A DNA stretch of 5,717 nt from an uncultured Flavobacteriaceae bacterium (GTDB taxonomy: Bacteria > Bacteroidota > Bacteroidia > Flavobacteriales > Flavobacteriaceae): contig CAMZLT010000268.1 in NCBI GenBank assembly GCA_947311745.1, forward strand, positions 1-5,717, written 5' to 3'. This document shows, one piece after another, positions 1 through 4,689 of the stretch. The notes under the pieces are model-generated. The model was not told where the DNA came from. It was given only the letters and a program-made list of their open reading frames with translations, and made no database searches. Every line of letters begins with the position of its first letter. Position 1 is the stretch's first letter. The position numbers and the translations under genes were made by a program.

Positions 1-1582
1 AGGCTTTTTCAAGAATTTCATACGATAATCCTTTTACTTTAATATCCATTTGACAAGCAGTAATACCATCCGCAGTACCTGTTACTTTAAAATCCATATC
101 ACCTAAATGATCTTCATCACCTAAAATATCGGATAAAACGGCGTATTTTCCAGATTCAACATCGGTTATTAAGCCCATTGCAATACCAGAAACTGGTTTT
201 TTAAGATCAACACCTGCATCCATAAGTGCCATAGTTCCTGCACAAACAGTTGCCATAGATGATGAACCGTTAGATTCTAAAACTTCCGACACAACTCGTA
301 CGGTATAAGGCCAATCTTCGGCAAGCATTCCTTTTAAGGCTCTTTGTGCTAAATTACCATGACCAACTTCTCTACGTGATGTTCCACGTAATGGTCTTGC
401 TTCACCTGTACAAAAAGGCGGGAAATTATAGTGTAAATAGAATTTTTCTTCTCCTTCGTAAGTAGGTAAATCAATAACATTAGCATCTCGTGATCCTCCA
501 AGTGTAACAGTTGCTAATGCTTGTGTTTCACCACGAGTAAAAACAGCAGAACCGTGTGTGGAAGGTAAATAATCTACTTCACACCAAATTGGTCTGATTT
601 CAGTAGTTTTTCTTCCGTCTAAACGGATACCTTCATCCATAGTTAAATTACGGATTGCCTCTTTTTGTGATTTATTGAAGTATTTAGAAATCAATTTTCC
701 TTTTTCGTCTAATTCTTCTTCTGTAAATAAAGCTATTACTTCTTCTTTAACTGCAGCAAATTTTTCACTACGTTCTTTTTTAGAAGTTCCTTGTTTTGCA
801 ATTGCATAACATTTATCATAAGCATAATCGTTTACTTTCTTTTCGGTTTCTTCACAAATTTCTGCTTGTGGATACTCACGAGTTTCTAAAACTCGATTTG
901 CTTTTTTAGCTAAATTTAATTGTGCCTGACATTGTAATTTAATTGCTTCGTGTGCAAATTTAATAGCATCTGCCATTTCTTTTTCAGATACTTCATCCAT
1001 TTCACCTTCAACCATCATAACAGATTCTGCTGAAGCACCAACCATCATATCAATATCTGCTTTTTCTAATTCTGTTCTACTAGGGTTGATAACAAATTCA
1101 CCATCAATACGAGCAACTCGTACTTCAGATATTGGATATTCAAAAGGGATATCAGTCAATGCAATACAAGCAGATGCTGCAAGACCTGCCAAAGCGTCTG
1201 GCATTACTTCATCATCGGATGACATAAGTTGTATCATTACTTGAGTTTCTGCATGATAATCTTTTGGAAATAAAGGTCTTAAAACACGATCAATTAAACG
1301 CATTGTTAGAATCTCTTCATTACTTGGTCTTGCTTCTCTTTTAAAGAAACCTCCTGGATAACGACCTGCTGCTGCAAATTTTTCTCTATAATCAACAGTT
1401 AAAGGTAAAAAATCCATACCTTCTTTAGTTTCATAAGACGAAACTACTGTTCCTAACAACATAGCCTTACCCATTCTAACAACTACAGAACCGTGTGCTT
1501 GTTTTGCTAATCGTCCTGTTTCAATGGTAATTACTCTACCATCTTCTAATTTAATTTCTTCCGTAAATAATTCTGGAATCAT
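1..1582 (-). CDS. pnp: Polyribonucleotide nucleotidyltransferase (PNPase), C-terminus outside window
   Basis: Phosphorolytic 3'-5' exoribonuclease that degrades RNA to nucleoside diphosphates in the cytoplasm. The frame is open from the ATG at 1582 to the window edge, giving 527 residues of a protein that usually has about 700-750. The first RNase PH domain (about residues 1-150) carries the RNA-contacting FFKR loop (79-82). A helical linker domain follows (about 240-320), then the catalytic second RNase PH domain. There TSRREVGHG supplies R403, R404 and H408, NGSSSMA supplies the phosphate-binding serines S440-S442, and GDEDHLGDMDF supplies the metal-binding D489 and D495. These match the catalytic residues known from E. 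coli PNPase. The KH and S1 RNA-binding domains lie beyond position 1. The start is firm, since an in-frame TAG at 1613-1615 blocks extension and 1582 is the first ATG after it. There is no Shine-Dalgarno. The gene lies downstream of rpsO, behind a terminator and a structured spacer. Confidence 0.98.
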   Translation of the reverse strand, partial: MIPELFTEEIKLEDGRVITIETGRLAKQAHGSVVVRMGKAMLLGTVVSSYETKEGMDFLPLTVDYREKFAAAGRYPGGFFKREARPSNEEILTMRLIDRVLRPLFPKDYHAETQVMIQLMSSDDEVMPDALAGLAASACIALTDIPFEYPISEVRVARIDGEFVINPSRTELEKADIDMMVGASAESVMMVEGEMDEVSEKEMADAIKFAHEAIKLQCQAQLNLAKKANRVLETREYPQAEICEETEKKVNDYAYDKCYAIAKQGTSKKERSEKFAAVKEEVIALFTEEELDEKGKLISKYFNKSQKEAIRNLTMDEGIRLDGRKTTEIRPIWCEVDYLPSTHGSAVFTRGETQALATVTLGGSRDANVIDLPTYEGEEKFYLHYNFPPFCTGEARPLRGTSRREVGHGNLAQRALKGMLAEDWPYTVRVVSEVLESNGSSSMATVCAGTMALMDAGVDLKKPVSGIAMGLITDVESGKYAVLSDILGDEDHLGDMDFKVTGTADGITACQMDIKVKGLSYEILEKA

Positions 1583-1596
1583 AATTTTTAATTTAT

Positions 1597-1620
1597 GTAA
1601 GTAGTCTTCAATCTACTTAC
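1597..1620 (-). promoter_or_regulatory. Perfect hairpin in the pnp leader, 14 nt before the start codon
   Basis: On the minus strand GUAAGUAG (1620-1613) pairs perfectly with CUACUUAC (1604-1597) around an 8-nt loop, AUUGAAGA. The stem does not extend further on either side. No U-run follows, so it is not an intrinsic terminator. Its position just upstream of the pnp ATG suggests control of translation initiation or a processing site. E. coli pnp is known to be autoregulated through RNase III cleavage of a leader stem-loop, but any equivalence here is inference. A stem of 8 bp is short for RNase III. Confidence 0.55.
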
Positions 1621-1630
1621 GGTTTAACAT
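1613..1630 (-). other. Possible five-codon leader ORF (MLNRK) upstream of pnp
   Basis: On the minus strand an ATG at 1630 opens five codons, M-L-N-R-K, ending in TAG at 1615-1613. It is preceded by an A-rich stretch (AAAGTAAAAA) of the kind that precedes the real starts in this window. It is in the same frame as pnp, 48 nt upstream, and its last two codons plus the stop form most of the 5' arm of the 1597-1620 hairpin. A ribosome translating it would open that hairpin. Such short frames are common by chance, so this is a candidate only. Confidence 0.2.
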
Positions 1631-1677
1631 TTTTTACTTTAGTTGTGTGTTTTAAGTAACCAATGAAGTTTTGTTTT

Positions 1678-1713
1678 ACTCGTCAAGTGAGTTATTCTTG
1701 GCTCTAAACGAGC
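1678..1713 (-). promoter_or_regulatory. Bulged stem-loop with a competing fold in the rpsO-pnp spacer
   Basis: In the minus-strand RNA, CUUGACGAG (1687-1679) is complementary to CUCGU (1712-1708) plus CAAG (1700-1697). This forms a 9-bp stem interrupted by a 7-nt bulge, UUAGAGC, and closed by a 9-nt loop. A G-U pair (1713 with 1678) can extend it. The bulge can alternatively fold back, with GAGC (1704-1701) pairing to GCUC (1713-1710), which competes with the outer stem. No U-run follows. It would act only if transcription starts upstream of it, either by readthrough past the rpsO terminator or from an unseen promoter. I found no TAnnTTTG match on the minus strand between 1583 and 1724. Confidence 0.35.
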
Positions 1714-1723
1714 GTGTATAAAT

Positions 1724-1751
1724 AAAAAAAGAGGCAAAAAGCCTCTTTTTT
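1724..1751 (-). terminator. Rho-independent terminator of rpsO
   Basis: An 11-bp inverted repeat lies 10 nt beyond the rpsO stop codon: AAAAAAGAGGC, a 5-nt loop, then GCCTCTTTTTT. On the minus strand the GAGGC/GCCTC core is followed by a run of seven T (1730-1724). This is a textbook intrinsic terminator for rpsO. The repeat is also T-rich on the plus strand, but no plus-strand gene runs into it. It should limit readthrough from rpsO into pnp. Confidence 0.93.
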
Positions 1752-1761
1752 ATAATTGAAA

Positions 1762-2031
1762 TTATTTTCTAATTCCTAATTCTTTAATAATAGCACGATA
1801 TCTTAATACATCTACTTTGATTAAGTAATCTAATAAACTTTTACGTTTCCCTACTAGTTTAACTAACGAACGTTCTGTGTTAAAATCTTTACGATTTTTC
1901 TTTAAATGCTCTGTTAAATGGTTAATTCTGTAGGTAAATAAAGCGATTTGTCCTTCTGCTGTTCCTGTGTCGTTAGCAGCTTTACCGTGTTTTGCGAAAA
2001 TTTCCGCTTTTTTTTCTTTTGTTAAATACAT
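1762..2031 (-). CDS. rpsO: 30S ribosomal protein S15
   Basis: Small-subunit protein that binds the central domain of 16S rRNA (the helix 20-22 junction and helix 22) early in 30S assembly. The 89 residues align without gaps to E. coli S15 (also 89). They keep the N-terminal ANDTG (19-23), the INHL-x2-HL segment with H38 and H42, the rRNA-contacting D49, and the C-terminal block KLVGKRKSLLDYL..DVLRYRAII..LG. Position 52 is Thr where E. coli has the rRNA-contacting Ser, and 51 is Asn rather than His, a mild change that I believe is usual in this group. The gene has its own promoter (2091-2098), a short leader with a hairpin (2061-2081) and its own terminator (1724-1751), so it is probably mostly monocistronic. 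The ATG at 2031 follows an A/T-rich leader ending in ATTGGA. Confidence 0.98.
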   Translation of the reverse strand: MYLTKEKKAEIFAKHGKAANDTGTAEGQIALFTYRINHLTEHLKKNRKDFNTERSLVKLVGKRKSLLDYLIKVDVLRYRAIIKELGIRK

Positions 2032-2060
2032 TCCAATATTGTTAAAATAATTTTTATGCT

Positions 2061-2081
2061 AATCTATCACTACAATAGATT
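2061..2081 (-). promoter_or_regulatory. Hairpin at the 5' end of the rpsO leader, candidate S15 autoregulatory element
   Basis: In the minus-strand RNA AAUCUAU (2081-2075) pairs perfectly with AUAGAUU (2067-2061) around the 7-nt loop UGUAGUG. If the promoter at 2091-2098 is right, the hairpin lies within the first 30 or so nt of an approximately 55-nt leader. A second pairing is possible: UAUUGU (2077-2072, the end of the 5' arm plus the loop start) is complementary to ACAAUA (2042-2037), only 6-11 nt upstream of the ATG. The two folds compete. S15 is known to repress its own mRNA through diverse leader structures in several bacterial groups. Its use here is inferred. Confidence 0.45.
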
Positions 2082-2090
2082 TTAAGTTCG

Positions 2091-2098
2091 CAAAATTA
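2091..2098 (-). promoter_or_regulatory. Bacteroidota-type -7 promoter element for rpsO
   Basis: The minus strand reads TAATTTTG (2098-2091), an exact match to the Bacteroidota -7 consensus TAnnTTTG, inside the 86-nt gap between the pyrophosphohydrolase stop and the rpsO start. Transcription would begin near 2087-2083. The usual TTG about 20 nt further upstream is absent (GTTTC lies there), so the -33 half is weak. A position just outside the upstream gene and ahead of a ribosomal protein gene fits well. Confidence 0.6.
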
Positions 2099-2117
2099 CA
2101 CTATTTTTTAGAAACTA

Positions 2118-2501
2118 TTATTTTTTTTCTAAAATTTCTTTAATATTTGGCTTAAAGTAATTAGGACCTTTCATTACTTTACCATCTTCTCGATAAATTG
2201 GCTTGTTATCTGCTCCTAATTTACTCATATTAGATTTTTGGATTTCATTAAATACTTCTTCAATTTTATCTTGCATTCCATGTGCTAAAATTGTCCCACA
2301 TAAAATGTATAACATATCACCCAAGGCATCTGCAATTTCAACTAAATCATTATTTTTTGCTGCTTCTAAATATTCTTTATTTTCTTCATCCATCAAATCA
2401 AAACGCAATTGCATTTCTGGTATTTTTGCTATTGGTGTTTTTCGGTTTTTAATTCCGAATGCATTATGGAAAGTTTCTACTGCTTTAATTTTATTTTTCA
2501 T
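2118..2501 (-). CDS. MazG/PRA-PH-type nucleoside triphosphate pyrophosphohydrolase family protein
   Basis: This 127-residue all-alpha protein belongs to the NTP pyrophosphohydrolase superfamily that includes MazG, HisE and dUTPase-like enzymes. These cleave nucleotides to the monophosphate plus pyrophosphate using Mg2+. The metal-site motif is clear: E39-E40-x2-E43 on one helix and E55-x2-D58, with D62, on the next (EIADALGDMLYIL). The C-terminal part, KSNMSKLG...REDGKVMKGPNYFKPNI (about 89-119), is typical of a small single-domain branch often annotated only as pyrophosphohydrolase. It is not recognisably HisE and there are no his genes nearby, so the substrate is unknown; house-cleaning of aberrant dNTPs is an inference. 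The start lies 5 nt after the stop of the ArsC-like gene, so the two are probably co-transcribed. I see no clear terminator after it, so some transcription may continue into rpsO. Confidence 0.88.
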   Translation of the reverse strand: MKNKIKAVETFHNAFGIKNRKTPIAKIPEMQLRFDLMDEENKEYLEAAKNNDLVEIADALGDMLYILCGTILAHGMQDKIEEVFNEIQKSNMSKLGADNKPIYREDGKVMKGPNYFKPNIKEILEKK

Positions 2502-2506
2502 TGTGT

Positions 2507-2878
2507 TTAAGTATCAAATTTTTTAAATAATTGTGTCAGTACTTTTTTACTGTTTCCTATAAAAATTTCATTTTCAAAAATAATTACAGGTCTTTTTAAA
2601 AAGGTATATTCTTCTAAAATTAAATTTTTATAATCTTGCTCTGTTAAATTTTCATTTTTTAAACCTCGTGCTGTATATTTTTTTGCTCGTTTATTAAATA
2701 AGGCTTCATAGGATTTTAAAAAATTAAACATTTCCTCTAATTGAATTACAGTAATACATTCTGATTTAATCTCTTGAAATTTAAAAGAATTAAATTTATC
2801 ACTTCCTATTTTCTCTTTGATTTGCTTTAAAATTCGTTTACAAGTATCACAAGTTTTTAAATAATATATCTTATTCAT
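2507..2878 (-). CDS. ArsC/Spx-family thioredoxin-fold protein with CxxC motif
   Basis: A 123-residue protein, matching the family's usual 110-130. The N-terminal beta strand leads into KTCDTCKRIL, placing C10 and C13 as a CxxC pair at the position of the redox switch in Spx. Glutaredoxin-linked ArsC enzymes have a single catalytic Cys there. Further family marks are the central LFNKRAKKY segment (about 60-68) and FLKRPVIIFENEIFIGNS (about 93-110), with the conserved R96-P97. It could be a cytoplasmic thiol oxidoreductase, an arsenate reductase or a YffB/Spx-like protein; the sequence does not decide, and no ars genes are nearby. I chose the ATG at 2878. A longer frame begins at a TTG (2899) but adds only seven residues ahead of the usual family start and overlaps a possible promoter. 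It precedes the pyrophosphohydrolase by 5 nt. The gene is very A/T-rich and Lys-rich. Confidence 0.85.
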   Translation of the reverse strand: MNKIYYLKTCDTCKRILKQIKEKIGSDKFNSFKFQEIKSECITVIQLEEMFNFLKSYEALFNKRAKKYTARGLKNENLTEQDYKNLILEEYTFLKRPVIIFENEIFIGNSKKVLTQLFKKFDT

Positions 2879-2965
2879 AGGTAAATTATAGAAATACAAA
2901 TATGCAAAGAAAATTTTATTCTGCTGTAATAGAAATATTGTTTATTTTTATCAAAAATTAAAACA
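2879..2965. promoter_or_regulatory. Divergent intergenic region between the ArsC-like and DinB-like genes
   Basis: This 87-bp A/T-rich spacer must hold the starts of both divergent units. On the minus strand CATATTTG (2904-2897) matches the Bacteroidota -7 pattern TAnnTTTG at all but the first fixed base, and TTTCTTTG (2912-2905) matches equally well. Neither has a TTG at the expected upstream distance. On the plus strand I find no acceptable match. An A-rich stretch (CAAAAATTAAAACA) precedes the DinB-like ATG in place of a Shine-Dalgarno. The exact promoters are not resolved. Confidence 0.35.
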
Positions 2966-3418
2966 ATGATTTTTCAAACAGCAATATTTACACGAAAGCT
3001 TTTATCTAATTTATTAGACGAATTATCTTTAGAACAATTAAACTATACACCTAAAGGATTTAATAACAATATTTTTTGGAATATAGCACATATCATTGTT
3101 ACGGAACAAATGCTTAGTTACGGACTTTCAGGTCTGGAAATTGATATAGATTCGGATTTTATAAAGCGTTTTAAAAAAGGTTCTTTGTGTAAAACTAATT
3201 ATTCTGATAATGATATACAACTACTTAAAAATAAATATTTTAAATTGATTAATAATACTAAAATTTTATACAAAGAAAATAGATTTAAAAATTTTACCGA
3301 ATATCCTACAAGTACTAATATTGTATTAAAAAATATTGATGATGCTTTACAATTTAATGCATTACACGAAGGTATTCATTTAGGCGTTATACTAAGCATA
3401 AAAAAACAACTACAATAA
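2966..3418 (+). CDS. DinB-like (DinB/YfiT superfamily) four-helix protein
   Basis: At 150 residues this has the usual size of the DinB-like superfamily, cytoplasmic four-helix bundles with a divalent-metal site made by three histidines. The triad is visible: H42 in FWNIAHI and H134 and H138 in NALHEGIHLG, the classic H...HxxxH arrangement. The start at 2966 puts the first helix at residues 2-20, as expected. Some members are bacillithiol- or mycothiol-dependent transferases (the BstA/YfiT type), while most have no known substrate, so no reaction is assigned. The stop overlaps the antiporter start in TAATG, implying one transcript and probable translational coupling. Like the ArsC-like gene across the intergenic region it is very A/T-rich and rich in Lys, Asn and Ile, more so than the antiporter downstream. 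Confidence 0.88.
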   Translation: MIFQTAIFTRKLLSNLLDELSLEQLNYTPKGFNNNIFWNIAHIIVTEQMLSYGLSGLEIDIDSDFIKRFKKGSLCKTNYSDNDIQLLKNKYFKLINNTKILYKENRFKNFTEYPTSTNIVLKNIDDALQFNALHEGIHLGVILSIKKQLQ

Positions 3419-4653
3419 TGGATACTTACGTAATAGCAACTGTTTTAATCGTATTTTCAGCTATTTTTGGTTATATAAATGTACGATTTTTAGAATTTCC
3501 AAATACTATTGGTTTAATGGTAATTACTATTGTTTTTACACTTTTAGTTTTCGCTTTAAGTTATTTTGATCCTACTTTATTAGAAAAAGAACGTGAATTT
3601 ATTGGTCATATTGATTTCCGAACACTTTTATTAGATATTATGCTAAGTTTTTTACTTTTTGCTGGAGCTTTGCATACTAATTTTCAGCAATTAAAAATTC
3701 AGAAAAAACCAATTTTAGCTTTTGCAACACTAAGCACACTTATTTCTACTCTTTTAGTTGGAATTTTTGTATATTTCGGACTACAAGTAATTCATTTAGA
3801 TACGGATTTTATCTATTGTTTGCTTTTTGGTGCCTTAATTTCACCAACGGATCCTATTGCTGTACTTGGAATTCTTAAAAAAGTTGGTGCTCCAAAAAAA
3901 TTAGAAACAAAAATTGTTGGTGAGTCGTTATTTAATGACGGTGTTGGTGTGGTAGTATTTATAACCATTTTTGGAATTGCAAATAAAGGATTAGCACATT
4001 TTTCGGTTTTACATACCACATTAGAATTTTTTCAAGAAGTTGGTGGTGGTTTATTATTAGGAAGTTTTATTGGCTACACAACCTATAGACTTTTAAAATC
4101 TATCGACGATTATGACACCGAAGTAATCATAACTATTGCTGCAGTTATGGGAGGAACTTTATTAGCAAGTAAAATTCATGTTTCTGCACCTTTAGCAATG
4201 GTAGTTGCAGGATTAATTGTAGGTAATGATACCGTTAGACAATCTGCAATGAGCAAAATAACCGAACAATATGTAGATAAATTTTGGGAATTAGTCGATG
4301 TCCTTTTAAACACTATTTTATTTGTAATGATCGGAATGGAGTTATTGGTTTTAACTTTTGAAAAAGAATTTTTTCTTGCTGGTGTACTTGCAATTCCTGC
4401 TTTATTATTTGCTAGATATTTATCGCTTATGCTACCAATTAAATTCTATGCAAAAAAATTAGATTTTATTAAAAACACCAATATTATTATGACTTGGGGA
4501 GGACTTCGTGGTGGAATTTCAATAGCTTTGGCTTTGAGTTTACCGCACGAAATGAACCGAGATTTATTTTTAGTAATGACCTATACAGTTGTGGTATTTT
4601 CTATAATCGGACAAGGATTAACCGTTGGGAAATTAATAAAAAAACTAACCTAA
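3418..4653 (+). CDS. CPA1-family Na+(K+)/H+ antiporter, NhaP type
   Basis: Inner-membrane secondary transporter that exchanges cytoplasmic Na+ or K+ for H+ and serves in pH and salt homeostasis. Its 411 residues are almost entirely hydrophobic helices, with no long cytoplasmic tail, as in short NhaP proteins. Diagnostic motifs are SPTDPIAV (142-149), GESLFNDGVGVVVF (168-181) with E169, N173 and D174 matching the ion-binding Glu and Asn-Asp pair of CPA1 transporters, and TWGGLRGGISIALALSLP (359-376) with the conserved R364. The Asn-Asp pair, as opposed to the Asp-Asp of NhaA, predicts electroneutral 1:1 exchange. The ion preference cannot be read from the sequence. The start is the ATG at 3418, which shares its A with the TAA stop of the DinB-like gene. 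Translation would thus depend on upstream ribosomes. The 36-nt gap to the next gene has no terminator. Confidence 0.95.
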   Translation: MDTYVIATVLIVFSAIFGYINVRFLEFPNTIGLMVITIVFTLLVFALSYFDPTLLEKEREFIGHIDFRTLLLDIMLSFLLFAGALHTNFQQLKIQKKPILAFATLSTLISTLLVGIFVYFGLQVIHLDTDFIYCLLFGALISPTDPIAVLGILKKVGAPKKLETKIVGESLFNDGVGVVVFITIFGIANKGLAHFSVLHTTLEFFQEVGGGLLLGSFIGYTTYRLLKSIDDYDTEVIITIAAVMGGTLLASKIHVSAPLAMVVAGLIVGNDTVRQSAMSKITEQYVDKFWELVDVLLNTILFVMIGMELLVLTFEKEFFLAGVLAIPALLFARYLSLMLPIKFYAKKLDFIKNTNIIMTWGGLRGGISIALALSLPHEMNRDLFLVMTYTVVVFSIIGQGLTVGKLIKKLT

Positions 4654-4689
4654 AAAATTAATTAAAACATTTGATATAAATAGTAAAAA

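Noticed and set aside
1724..1751. Reading the 1724-1751 repeat as a bidirectional terminator
   Set aside because: The structure is symmetric enough, but no plus-strand gene runs into it, since pnp and rpsO are both on the minus strand. Only the rpsO role is supported.
2203..2526. Open frame on the plus strand opposite the pyrophosphohydrolase
   Set aside because: It lies antisense to a gene with clear catalytic motifs, and its translation is low-complexity and resembles no family. It is a shadow of the real gene.
2879..2899. Seven-residue N-terminal extension of the ArsC-like protein from a TTG start
   Set aside because: The ATG at 2878 gives the family's normal N-terminus directly before the first beta strand. 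The extension overlaps a possible promoter element.
3813..4019. Open frame on the minus strand inside the antiporter gene
   Set aside because: It is antisense to the SPTDP and GESLFND motif region of the antiporter, with no recognisable domain or start signal.
4658..4665. TTAATTAA palindrome between the antiporter and the PLP enzyme
   Set aside because: An 8-bp A/T-only palindrome is expected by chance in such AT-rich sequence, and no flanking symmetry or U-run makes it an operator or terminator.
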